From: Hormiphora californensis
Lineage: Eukaryota > Ctenophora > Tentaculata > Cydippida > Pleurobrachiidae
Direction of reading: 5' to 3'
Length of the DNA: 64,000 nt
NCBI GenBank assembly: GCA_020137815.1
Contig: CM035356.1
Coordinates: forward strand, 4,529,975-4,593,974
Positions 35,284-48,065 of the stretch are shown here, in pieces. The notes below the pieces were generated by a model that worked only from the letters and a program-made list of their open reading frames with translations, was not told where the DNA came from and did no database searches. The number at the start of each line of letters is the position of its first letter. The first letter of the stretch is position 1. The position numbers and the translations under genes are program-made.

Positions 35284-36114
35284 AACTGGCTGATATTGAC
35301 TCTTGACAGGAAGTCTTGAAGGAACTTCATACCATGTATTAGAGCAAATCTGAATTTTGTTGGATTTATTATAATCCATAACAATTTGATGTTGTCTTTC
35401 TCAGTCTCGTTTTAAGTGAAAGACAACTGCCAAAATCCACGTCAAGGAAGAGACATTACTAAATATGGAACATTTTAAAAGTTTCAACCAAAAATGGCTA
35501 AATTTATTTTTGGTTTCATTTAATCAGGGTCCAGTAATATAAATAGTAACTGAATATAAATAGTAACTACTATAATATCGTACCGTGACCAACTAAGGTC
35601 ATCTCACCTCAAAAATCCTCTAAAAGTTAAGCAATCAGGCCCACATTGAACCGGCCTTAGTAGGACAACTTACTAGTTCAAGTTTAGTAGTTGAAGAGGG
35701 ACCCACTATAATAGTAGGGTGATTTAGTAGTTGAAGAACATTTGAAAATAGCTCACGTTCAGCTGCTCCTCGTCTACTGGGTAGTTTACTGATTTTATTA
35801 ACTCATTCGAAATATAACTCACTATATAATAGAGTACTAGAGAGGGCGTACTAGAGAGAGGTTCTAAGACGAAAAGAATTTCGAATCATTCCGGTATTGA
35901 GAAGTGTGATGCAAATGATGATCACTAACAAATTGTTGTGTGATCCAAATTAGTTATCCAAATTGACCCAAATTGAACTTTATGGCTGTGAAGCTGATTT
36001 TTCCAAAACCCCTCCCGGTTTTACCAACGGTAACAAATTCCTTTGGACATACCAAGAATACTATGGGCACGTACAGATTAAATTAAACTTGGATTCTAGG
36101 AAAAGAGCGTTTAA
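35284..36114. other. No recognisable gene
   Basis: Unique AT-rich sequence with short local duplications (ATATAAATAGTAACT near 35538, GTACTAGAGAG near 35830). Confidence 0.5.
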
Positions 36115-38710
36115 GGGTACGCTAACCAAAAATTTTTTTCGAGTGCAGGCAATTCTCACCGTGGGGTTGTGGCCTCCCAAGGAGACCTCAAATATGCAAT
36201 TTGAGCTCTCAATCAAATTCTATTTTTGCTACAGTGCTTGAAAAATAAAAATGAAAAAAAATTTTTTGGCATTTTTAAAAAACATTGTAAAGTAGGATCA
36301 AAAAAATTTTGTGGATTGAAGAGGACAAAGGGGTGATAGCCAAAAATTTTTTTTTTTAAAACCCGAGGATTTCCGGTCTGAGAGGATTTTTTTTTTTTAC
36401 TTAAGCCATATTTGGCCCAAATTCCGAAAAATGTGAAAACTGTAAATTGGTGAAAAGTTGGTCTAAAGATTCTCATTGGGCCAAAATTTTTGGGGCATCC
36501 TATTTGAGATAAGCTGACAAGTTTTTTTTGTGAAAAACCCTCATTTCAGAAATAAATAAAAATTTCCCGTATCTCAAAAAAAGGGGCTGATCGTAGAGAC
36601 TAAAATATGCTTAAACGATTCAGAAAGGGCCGATTTGGGGGGGGTCTTTGAGAGGACTTTTCTCCTACTTCAACCCTTTTGCTGTAATTGGAAAAAACAA
36701 ATCATGAAAAAGGGGAAAACTAAACACCCAATTCCTTAATTAGGGGAAAATTTTTGGCAAGAAAGGGGACCGAAACTATGAAAAAAAAAGTGAACAAGCT
36801 AATTCCTTCACTTTTGGGCCAATGGGTCTTATAACACCAAAAACAAAAAAACAAAAAAACCCCGAGGGCGAAGAGGGTTTTTGTTTTCCAATTACAGCAA
36901 AAAAGGTTTTTAAGTAGGAGCAAAAGTCTCTCAAAGACCCCCCCAAAAAACGGACCTTCTGAATGTTTAAGGGTACACCCTGGCGTTTTTCATCATCGAG
37001 TGCCCAACCAAAGACTTACCAGGGTTAGGCCATACAAAATGGACCTCAAAAGCAATTTTAGCCCTAAAGTCGAATTTATTTTTGCTACACCCAAATTTTT
37101 CAAAGGGCTTTTTTTAAATTTTTTTTGAAATTTTAACCCTCAGGCCCCCTTTTTTGAAAAAGAAACATTAAATTCTTGAATTTGAAGGGGAATAAAAGGT
37201 GAAAAGAAAGAAGGATTTTTAAAAGGAGTTTATTTTGGCCATGAGAAGGGTTTTATTTTTTTGCTTCTGAAGGGGTGAGAATTTCCCCGCTTCATTTTAA
37301 ATGAAATATGGAAATAGTTTCTCAAAAGATTACTATGTGGCCCAAAAATTTTTGGGAAATTCCCCCCCAAAAGTGGGGTACAGAGCTTTTTGTGAAACCT
37401 GTCTTTTTGAAAAAAAGGGAAATTTCCCGTATTCAAAAACGGGTAATGTAGAGACGGGACCAAATTTTCGATTCAGAAGGTCGTTTTGGGGGGGGCTTTG
37501 AGGCATTTTTCTCCCACTCCAAACCCATTTTTTGAATTGCAAAAAAAAACCCAAATTTTATGAAAAGGGGAAATAATCTATTCCGAGCCTGTTGGGTGAT
37601 TCCCCCTTTTTGTATAAAATTTTTCCAATTACAGCAAATCGGTTTTGGAGTAGGAGCAAAATGTCTCTCAGAAGCCCCCCCCAAAATCGGACCTTCTGAA
37701 TCGATTAAGCTTGGCCCCAGGTCCTACGAACCGTTTTGAGATACAGGGAATTTTCCCTCTTTTTCAAAAAGAAGGTTTCAAAAAAAAAGCTCTGACACCA
37801 CATCTTTGGCGGGAAATTCCAAAATTTTTGGGCCAATAGTAATCTTTTTTGAGAAACTATTTCCATATTTTTTTTCAAATGAAGCAGGGGGAAAATTCTC
37901 ACCAGCGTGTAAAAGAAGAAAAAAAGAAAACCGTTTCAGGGCCCAGAAAAAAGCCCCTTTTAAAAAAAATCCTTTTTGGGTTTATTCACCTTTTTTTCTT
38001 TTAATTCCAAGATTTAATTTTTCTTTTTAAAAAAAAGTGGCCCTGAGGTTAAAAATCCAAAAAAATTGAAAAAACCCCATTTTGAAAATGGGGCTGTAGC
38101 AAAAATAAAATTTCGATTTAGGGCAAAAATTGCTATTGAGGCCTTTTTGTATGCCAACCCCCGGGGGAAGTTTTTGGGGGGCACTCGATGATGAAAAAAC
38201 CCCAGGTTTTCCCTTAAGATAGTTCGGGTTTACGATCAGCCGTTTTTTGGATACGGGGAATTTTTTATTTCTGAAATGAGGGTTTTTCAAAAAAAATCTG
38301 TCAGCTTATTAAAAAGGAACGCCCAAAATTTATTTTCCATTTGAAATCGTTTTGACGCAATTTTACCAATTTTCAGCTTACAGTTTCGGAACTTTTCCCA
38401 AATATGGGGTTTTTTAAAAAAAAAAAAAGAAAAACCTCTCAGGACCCCCCCCGGGAAAACAGTCGGATTTCAAAAAATTTTTTTTTGGCTACTCACTTTT
38501 GTCCTCTTTAAATCCACAAATTTTAGACCTATCTTTAAAATGTATTTTTAAGAGCAAAAAACTTATTTTCAGTTATTTTTAAACAGTGTAGCAAAAAAAT
38601 GAATCGATTGAGAGCTCAAAATTTCATATTGAGGTCTCCTTGGCATGGCCTAAAAACCCCACGGTGAGAGATTTCCCTGCACTCGAAAAAAAATTTTGGT
38701 TAGCGTACCC
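36115..38710. mobile_element. 2.6-kb palindromic element flanked by TTAA
   Basis: TTAA at 36111-36114 is followed by GGGTACGCTAACC; GGTTAGCGTACCC is followed by TTAA at 38711-38714. Pairs of landmarks mirror inward: CGAGTGCAGG/CCTGCACTCG, CACCGTGGGG/CCCCACGGTG, CAAGGAGACCTC/GAGGTCTCCTTG, GAGCTCTCAATC/GATTGAGAGCTC, CATCATCGAGTGCCC/GGGGCACTCGATGATG, meeting near 37412. TTAA target duplication suggests piggyBac-type mobilisation. The interior is homopolymer-inflated and has no transposase I can recognise. Confidence 0.85.
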
Positions 38711-38815
38711 TTAAGATGCCTTTATTATGCATATCAAAATTCAAAATACCTATAAAATTATTTATCTTGCGTGAGTTAAATGGAATGCAGGGTAGGTAAA
38801 AAGGGAAATCATGCA

Positions 38816-38903
38816 CAGTCGACAGACCCCGATTTACCGGGATGGTCGGGGGAAAGGGTTTTGCCCGATAAATTGGGGTACCCGGTATATCGGGGTCCGA
38901 CTG
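38816..38903. mobile_element. Short pogo/Tc1-like MITE copy
   Basis: The left end (CAGTCGACAGACCCCGAT) and right end (ATATCGGGGTCCGACTG, then TA) match the family at 50756-50891. The left terminus carries a small insertion and lacks the TA. Confidence 0.75.
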
Positions 38904-38910
38904 TACGTGA

Positions 38911-41480
38911 AATTATAAAGCTAAAATTAAACCGCTCTGCAAATACATGCTATCGTGCCCGAGCTGGTATGTGGATTGTACGTGGGTTGTAAGGATCTCA
39001 TGGTGAGCCTGATCCACTCTGCATCATACTCTAAACTGTGCTAAGTATGCTTGCGAAAGAGTGTGTTCAATGCAGTATAAATATAATGGTTTAGCAATAG
39101 TGGGTTATTATAATCCTGGGTTTATAGATTAGCACATGAGCTCGCGTGGTGATTCCAATAATCTCTTTCTAATGAAGGCGCAAAGTATCTCCTTTAGACG
39201 ATGTCTCTAAAATATCCACACTCCTGCTACGGAGAAATGTTCAAAATTCCATCTCCGCCTTCTCAGCCCGATTCTTCGATCCCCATCTTAATAATTCAAC
39301 TCAATAAGATTCATCGCAGTCTTGGGTACATTAGTAATGTCCATTATATTTTCTCATTATTAGGAAGTCTATTATAATACCGGTTCTTTCTTGATTTATT
39401 TCTCATGCTTCATATTTTCGGCAAAATAAATTTGAATGAAATAAGAAAATCTGTTGACGCATTATATTAGGGGGTTGAATTGTAACTAGCAGGCCGAAAT
39501 AAATACTAGCTGGATATCATGAAGTCTTCATAATCGAATATACCTGGGATAATTAAGCCTGGGCTGATAATCAAACCCTGGTAACATAAAGGTAACAATC
39601 AGAGTTATCTAGTCTCGGCTAGTTATCCAGGCTCCATTATTCGATTATGAGAACATTATGATTATTTAGGGTGGACCGGTTTTATCAATACACCACTATT
39701 ATGGGTCCAATAATTGAAGAAGAAAAAAACAGATTAAGTTTAGAAGTACGGAGAGAAAAGGGGAGGATTTTGAGGAGCTTATATATGTGAAGCAGCTTCA
39801 CATAATATTCACAAGGGCCTGAATTTCATAATAGGTTTCTAACCGTGGGCGCCTCATATTATGTTACCCAGTGTGATAGAGAGATCAGGGAGAGGAGAGA
39901 AGAGAGAGGAGAGAGAGAGAGCGAGAGAGCTCATCGCTCTATATAGATCTATCTCTCTCTACGAGCAGATATCGCTCGTCTATCTAGCGCTCGCTCTCTC
40001 ATCTCTCCCTCTCTCTCTTTCGCTCTCTCTCTCTCTCTCTCCGTTATCTCCCACCTTTCTCTCTCTCTGCTCTCCCTCCCTGCCCCCCCTCGTCTTCCCG
40101 GGACTCTCCCTTCCCCCGCCGCGTAGAAGAGCTCTTGTTGCCCCTGAAATGGTATCGATGGGGTAACCCAATGGGGTCGGAGCTTTTTGTAGCGATGCTA
40201 TCATTGTGGCCCATGAATAATCAAATGATAATGCGCCCCACCCTCTAGATCAGTTCAGATGGGGTCTTATATAGCTAAATCTTTGTGACTTTCATAACGA
40301 TCTTGTTTTTTAAATAATCATTTTTCCATCTCTTGTGGGGCTCTCTAATTTATATGTAGAATCACTGATCTTTGTTGATTGTTCCGTTCTTGTTTCACTG
40401 CAATTCCTTTGTTATTTCCCCCAAGCTATATTCCTGTCTGTTTATCATCCCATGATCCCCTGTCTAACATTATGTCAGCTCTAAAAGAGAGAACTAGGGA
40501 CATATATCGAGGTCATATAATATTTGATCCGCCCCCCCCCCTTGTGATATGACCCCAATATAACAGCTTGGTACCACTTGGCGCAAACATCTAGCTCTCT
40601 TTGGGATCTGGGCATTAGGAAGCTGGGACGGACATCCCCGGGATGTGATAGACGTGTTTAGAGTTTTAGAGGGGCTTAGACGAGTTAGAGAATTGTAGAG
40701 GGGATGTTAGACGAGTTAGAGTTGTTAGGATCCCTTCACACTGATGGGGGTGAAAACCAGCCAGACACTCTCTTAGCCGTGCCGCGGACTTCTTCTCTCT
40801 CTTTCTCTCCCTATCTCACCATCATACTTCCTTCCCCTTTAATCTCTTCGCCCCTTAATTTCTCTCGTTTGTGTTTTCGTCCCTCTATCTTTTAGTTTTT
40901 CGGCCTGTCAGTTCCTCCCATATCAGCTACCCATGGGGGAGGAGACAGTTCATTTCAGTTTCGGCCAGTTCCACTCATTTCTTATTCCGTAATTATTATT
41001 CCCCCCCCCCCCCTTCAATCTTTTTCCCTCCATATTCGATCTTTCTTCCCCGGTTCTCTCCCTCAAGGGGGGGGGGGGGGGGTTCTCAACCACTCCCGCG
41101 TAACAGCTATCATAGCCCCCCTCCATCTCTCTCCATCCCTCTCTCTCCCTCGCTGGCTCATAGTCATAATCTAACTCCTTTTTTAGTAGTGCATTTTTGT
41201 AAGAATCATAACTTTCTCTCTCCATTATATATTGTAAACCCCGTCCTCTCTCTCTCTCTCTCTCTCCAAACTGCTTGCGTCAGTAAGTTACCCATCCCCA
41301 CTCTTACCATATTTCCTTATATGGCATGGCTCCCCACTCATATATAACTGTTGAGCTCCTCCAACCTCACCATCATTCCCCCTGCTGCAACTATTTGTCA
41401 GTCACTGCTCCTCCTGCAGTACTCTAGAAGAGCTCCTCCTCCTGCAGTACTGCACCATGTAGTACTGTACTGAGCCTGCT
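38911..41480. other. No recognisable gene; GA/CT tract at 39880-40080
   Basis: Unique sequence apart from a GA tract (39882-39930) facing a CT tract (39950-40075), a C run near 41005-41015, and a G run near 41068-41083. 41340-41480 contains diverged units of the 54-bp array that follows (CTCCTGCAGTACT words). Confidence 0.55.
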
Positions 41481-41502
41481 CTTCTCTATCTCCTGCAGTA
41501 CT

Positions 41503-43773
41503 ATGCTGGGAGATGTATCCTCCTACTGCTCTAGCTCCTCCTTCTACTGCAGTACTATGCTGGGAGATGTATCCTCCTACTGCTCTAGCTCCTCCTTCTA
41601 CTGCAGTACTATGCTGGGAGATGTATCCTCCTACTGCTCTAGCTCCTCCTTCTACTGCAGTACTATGCTGGGAGATGTATCCTCCTACTGCTCTAGCTCC
41701 TCCTTCTACTGCAGTACTATGCTGGGAGATGTATCCTCCTACTGCTCTAGCTCCTCCTTCTACTGCAGTACTATGCTGGGAGATGTATCCTCCTACTGCT
41801 CTAGCTCCTGCAGTACTATGCTGGGAGATGTATCCTCCTACTGCTCTAGCTCCTCCTTCTACTGCAGTACTATGCTGGGAGATGTATCCTCCTACTGCTC
41901 TAGCTCCTCCTTCTACTGCAGTACTATGCTGGGAGATGTATCCTCCTACTGCTCTAGCTCCTCCTTCTACTGCAGTACTATGCTGGGAGATGTATCCTCC
42001 TACTGCTCTAGCTCCTCCTTCTACTGCAGTGCTATGCTGGGAGATGTATCCTCCTACTGCTCTAGCTCCTCCTTCTACTGCAGTACTATGCTGGGAGATG
42101 TATCCTCCTACTGCTCTAGCTCCTCCTTCTACTGCAGTACTATGCTGGGAGATGTATCCTCCTACTGCTCTAGCTCCTCCTTCTACTGCAGTACTATGCT
42201 GGGAGATGTATCCTCCTACTGCTCTAGCTCCTCCTTCTACTGCAGTACTATGCTGGGAGATGTATCCTCCTACTGCTCTAGCTCCTCCTTCTACTGCAGT
42301 ACTATGCTGGGAGATGTATCCTCCTACTGCTCTAGCTCCTCCTTCTACTGCAGTACTATGCTGGGAGATGTATCCTCCTACTGCTCTAGCTCCTCCTTCT
42401 ACTGCAGTACTATGCTGGGAGATGTATCCTCCTACTGCTCTAGCTCCTCCTTCTACTGCAGTACTATGCTGGGAGATGTATCCTCCTACTGCTCTAGCTC
42501 CTCCTTCTACTGCAGTACTATGTTGGGAGCTGTATCCTCCTACTGCTCTAGCTCCTCCTTCTACTGCAGTACTATGCTGGGAGATGTATCCTCCTACTGC
42601 TCTAGCTCCTCCTTCTACTGCAGTACTATGCTGGGAGATGTATCCTCCTACTGCTCTAGCTCCTGCAGTACTATGCTGGGAGATGTATCCTCCTACTGCT
42701 CTAGCTCCTCCTTCTACTGCAGTACTATGCTGGGAGATGTATCCTCCTACTGCTCTAGCTCCTCCTTCTACTGCAGTACTATGCTGGGAGCTGTATCCTC
42801 CTACTGCTCTAGCTCCTCCTTCTACTGCAGTACTATGCTGGGAGATGTATCCTCCTACTGCTCTAGCTCCTCCTTCTACTGCAGTACTATGCTGGGAGAT
42901 GTATCCTCCTACTGCTCTAGCTCCTCCTTCTACTGCAGTACTATGCTGGGAGCTGTATCCTCCTACTGCTCTAGCTCCTCCTTCTACTGCAGTACTATGC
43001 TGGGAGATGTATCCTCCTACTGCTCTAGCTCCTCCTTCTCCTGCAGTACTATGCTGGGAGATGTATCCTCCTACTGCTCTAGCTCCTCCTTCTACTGCAG
43101 TACTATGCTGGGAGATGTATCCTCCTACTGCTCTAGCTCCTCCTTCTACTGCAGTACTATGCTGGGAGATGTATCCTCCTACTGCTCTAGCTCCTCCTTC
43201 TACTGCAGTACTATGCTGGGAGATGTATCCTCCTACTGCTCTAGCTCCTGCAGTACTATGCTGGGAGATGTATCCTCCTACTGCTCTAGCTCCTCCTTCT
43301 ACTGCAGTACTATGCTGGGAGATGTATCCTCCTACTGCTCTAGCTCCTCCTTCTACTGCAGTACTATGCTGGGAGATGTATCCTCCTACTGCTCTAGCTC
43401 CTCCTTCTACTGCAGTACTATGCTGGGAGATGTATCCTCCTACTGCTCTAGCTCCTCCTTCTACTGCAGTACTATGCTGGGAGATGTATCCTCCTACTGC
43501 TCTAGCTCCTCCTTCTACTGCAGTACTATGCTGGGAGATGTATCCTCCTACTGCTCTAGCTCCTCCTTCTACTGCAGTACTATGTTGGGAGCTGTATCCT
43601 CCTACTGCTCTAGCTCCTCCTTCTACTGCAGTACTATGCTGGGAGATGTATCCTCCTACTGCTCTAGCTCCTCCTTCTACTGCAGTACTATGCTGGGAGC
43701 TGTATCCTCCTACTGCTCTATCTCCTGCAGTACTATGCTGGGAGATGTATCCTCCTACTGCTCTAGCTCCTGC
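41503..43773. repeat. 54-bp minisatellite, about 43 copies, open in two plus frames
   Basis: The unit starts ATGCTGGGAGATGTATCC and ends TTCTACTGCAGTACT. Most units are 54 bp; four short units lack TCCTTCTAC (45 bp), keeping the frame. Point variants (GGAGCTGT instead of GGAGATGT, and single changes) are scattered. Frames of 777 and 760 codons stay open simply because 54 and 45 are divisible by three and two of the three frames lack stops. No flanking exon, signal sequence or known domain supports translation. Confidence 0.97.
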
Positions 43774-45021
43774 AGATGTTTTCTCCTATTGCTGATGTTC
43801 TCTGATCTTCTAGTTCTGTTAAGTTTCAGTAGTTGATAGATTCAGCTAATTTCCTGCCTGATCCAGCCCTTTCGGTTTGTTTCACAACTGCCCCATTTCT
43901 GACATTCAGCCGGCTGCCCCTTCATAATCTGCTGCTTTGTTTATTAAAGAGAACCCTAGAACATTACAGAGAGAGAGAACCCTAGAACACACATGAGATA
44001 CTTTATAATCCAGTATATAAATTATATTCTTCCAGTATTTACATGCTAATTGTTGGAGTTCTCAAGTTTACTAACCACGTCCCCCGGCGAGGGGGTAAAT
44101 ATATATTCCGAGGGGGAGGTGAGAGAGAGAGAGGGTGATGGAGGTGAGAGAAAGATGAGAGACACAGAGAGGGTGAGGTGAGAGAAGGGGGTCCTCGGGA
44201 AGATAACGAGACAGAAAATAAAGAGACTGGAGCGGGTGAGAGAGAGAGAGAGAGGGGTCCCTGTCTAGTGGCCACTCGACCAACTCATATTCACTTCCTC
44301 CCAGCTCCGCTACAGTTCGCCCTTTTCGTATTATATAATTCTTGACGATTGATCCTTCTAACCGGATTTCAGAGTCCTCTTTGCCTGATGGGTATATATT
44401 AAGCTCCGTCTATTTTCCATATATCTAGACTGTGTTCCTTTATCTGATATATCATGCATCCTTTATCCTTTATCGGATATATCTCCCATGCATCCTAGTG
44501 GACATCTTCCCCAGATGTATTAACATTTCCCTGTTATCATCCTGCCTTTATCTCTAGGTGCCCCAGTTTTATCTCTAGGTGCCCCAGTTTTAGTACCGTG
44601 TGTTTTAGTGCTACATATTAGTAACATGTGTTTAGTAACATGACGTGTTAGTACCTCTCTCTAGCCTGCACCGTGTTTTATTACCCCTGTTATATTATCA
44701 TATGTTTTAGTGAAGGCGCGGCACACACACGTGCTATAGGAGCCGGAGAGTTAGCTTGTTGGTTAAAGAGCTGTGAGGAGGATCAGATCCGGATTAGTTG
44801 GATATATCCACGGCTTGCAAACCAAAGATAAGAGCTTCCTCTCGAGAGAGACTCCACACGGCAGAAGGATCAGCTCGCGGTATCATCACCATAGTGATCC
44901 ACTCTCTAAACAGATCTCTGGAGATATCTCTGACTGATAGACCAGCTCTCTCTAGATCCTCTTTCTCTCTCTGGCGTGTCTTTGTTGTTACTCGCAACAA
45001 GTGGGACACACGTGCATCTAG
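43774..45021. other. Region upstream of the ELM2-SANT gene
   Basis: Contains a GA tract (about 44118-44260), short direct repeats of TATCTCTAGGTGCCCCAGTTT (44551-44595) and TTAGTAACATG words. It presumably includes the promoter and 5' UTR of the gene starting at 45022, but no core promoter motif stands out. Confidence 0.5.
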
Positions 45022-45944
45022 ATGATTTTCATGGAACCTTTAGCAAGTGCAGCCGAAGCGTGCACTAACCCCACAGAGATGGATATATACCTGACGAGTG
45101 CGGATATTCAGACAAGTCAACTGGATATCTACCTGGGAAACCTGGATATCCATAGAATACAACCCACATTATACCACGAGCCCAAGGAACGAGTCAACTA
45201 CCAACAACAACATCACCACCAGCACTATCAACAGCACCATCCCCAACTAGTCAGACAGGCATCTGTCCCTGCTTCATTCGCTCCCAGCGGCCCCTCCTCT
45301 ACCACAAGAGGACAGTCCTCCACCGCACCCCAGTTAACAAGAGGGCAGTCGTGGGAGAGCAGTGGATATCCGGATAGTGAGAGTCATCCTGGAAGTGTTG
45401 TGTCAACAAGTGATGGGAGCGAGGCACTCTGGGATCTCTTCTCTTCTGATGACGATGAGGTGAGGAGATAGAAAGATAGAAAGATAGAAAGATAGAACGA
45501 TAGAAAGATAGAAAGATAGAAAGATAGAAAGATAGAAAGATAGTCTTATTAGTTTTTCATATATACCCTTTCACACAGCCAGATACACAGAATCACACAC
45601 ACACACGAACATTGGGGTTGAATTGGAACTGGTGAAAAAGGTGTCTTCGTGTAGGAATGAGATAGGGGAATAAAAGAGGATAATACTTTAGAGAAAGAAA
45701 CACTTGATAGAATGGGAGAGAGGGAGAGAAAGAAACACTTAGATAGAATGGGAGAGAGAGAGAAAGAAACACGATAGAGAGGGATGGAGGGAGGGAGGGA
45801 AGATGAAAAAGATCGAGTTAGTTTATTAATTACGGTATATTTTATGCAGTATTCTAGGCTGTGTGATCGGTGATAAATTATGTTACCCGTTCAATTTATC
45901 TCTCTTAGGGCGACTCAGGGAACGGGAGGAATAACAAGTTTGGG

Positions 45945-46017
<73 letters not shown>

Positions 46018-47998
46018 AGAGTTTGTTACTTTAACTAGAGAGAGATAAATAAGAAATAGGATGCGGTACGGAAAGGGAAACGTGACCAAAAGAGACGGTC
46101 TCTCTCTCTGTGCGGGGCGGTATGGCTAAAAAACAACGACGCGTCCTATATTGGATAACCGATCACTGTGCTGGCAAGCGCAAAGGTTGCCATTCCCTAT
46201 CCCGCAAAGGTGGATTGGATTTTGATTTAACTGATTTAACAAAGCTCTAACCCTTTTCTCTCTCTCAGGGCGATTCAGTGAAGAATAAGATGAAACCAGC
46301 ACCTCTTGACCTCTCCTCAGACTCCCAGTTGACCCTAACTCCCCCACACACCAGCACACCCAGGTACAATTACTTTGTCAGGTAGTGACTGTAACATCGC
46401 TCACGCTGCTCGATTTAGTGATTTCGTGTACAAAGCCATAACTCATCTCGGCCTAATTGAATATTAATATTTCATTGATTTAACACAGTAACGAACTGTT
46501 AACCCACTGTTAACCCCTTACCCCCAGGTATCTGTGGACGCCTACAAAAGGTACAGCGGGATCTGCCTTCTTCTGTCAGGACCCTAGAAAGATCAGGGTG
46601 GGATCTGAATACCAGGCCACAATACCAGACCAAATCACCAAAGTCGAACAAGGTACATAGTCGCTTCCTTCCCAACTATATATGAAGTGTCATTATATTG
46701 GAACAAAGCATGATAGTTAAATGTATTATATATCTGCAATGCAGATTCTGCATGGTGACACATTACTTCTGACAACTGCCCCTCCCCAACGTAGACCCAT
46801 TTATAGTACCCCCCCCCCCTCATGGTAATGCAGTTCAATTTGTATCCCAATTTATCTTTCTATCTCTTTATCTCTCTATCTCTTTATCGGGCCTATGTTG
46901 GCACAGAAGGGGGCCACAAAAGTACAAGTCCTTCAATCCGGTAAACCGGCTGAAAAACTAGTCGTCTTTCGATTTTTTGGCAGAAATTAAAAATCGGTAC
47001 TTGATAATTCCCGGCAGAATTGAAAGCTTGTGAGGGGGGTCGGGTGTGGTTATCAGAGACAGCTCTCCGTTTAAGTGCTCCAATCTCCAGCGAATTTACA
47101 GGAGCTAAAGAGGGAGACAGGAATGGAGAGGGAGGGAGATTAGAGAGATGAGTGACACCTGATAAAACAAAACTTGAGGGGGAGGAGGAGGGGGAGAATA
47201 TAGAGTACTTGATTTTGACAAGTTGGTTATTATAAAGTACGTGGCTCTGTCTAAAAATATATATTTCTACTTCCCCGTGCCACATTGTAAATAGAATTGC
47301 TGCAACATCAATCAAGAACTGCTCCATCTTTCCAGACTGAAACCGCGGCCCCCTTCTGGTCTCTCTCTCTATCTATGAGATAGTATCTCTCTAATCCCCT
47401 GATCCCTCTCCTCTCCCCCTCTAAACCCATCCCTCTCCCCCTCTAAACCCCTCATCCCTCTCTAATCCCTCTCTAAACCCCGCATCCCTCAGTGGCTGAA
47501 GAGACGGGTATGTCGAGACCACTGTATACCCCTGCCGAGAACCCAGTAGAGGAAGAGAGAAGAGAGCGTTGGTTTAGAGAAATGACAACGGTTTATCCAG
47601 ACCCTGAGTTCTTACATCACTGCGTACATCGGACAGGTTAGTTTTATCAGATAATGCTATCTGTGTCGGGACAAGGACAGTAGTATCTGGTTCGGGGACA
47701 GCTGTTACATGGTCTTGAGGAATTGATTATGTTGGAATATCGGGTCGGTATCACATCATTATAACATATTGATCATGATGCTATGATTTATAGTTATGGT
47801 TGATACTATTAGGGTGTGGCCTAGTGTCAAAATCTTTGACATCATAAAAATGGGACATTGGACTTCAATTTGAAAATTGAAAGAATTTAAAGGCAAGAGG
47901 GCTCCCCTCCCTTTCTTGCAGTGACGTGCACCCCTTTTCTCTCTTTCATCTTCCCATTTTCTTTATGATCGATATCATGTAATCTCGGGTATATTTCT

Positions 47999-48065
<67 letters not shown>

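Noticed and set aside
41503-43836. 777- and 760-residue frames as a giant repeat protein
   Set aside because: Both overlapping frames are open only because unit lengths are multiples of three; no domain, flanking exon or signal sequence supports translation. Kept as a minisatellite.
44737-44800. tRNA gene or SINE head (A-box-like TAGCTTGTTGG, B-box-like GGATCAGATCC)
   Set aside because: The boxes are too close together for a tRNA, and I cannot fold a cloverleaf or find a tail.
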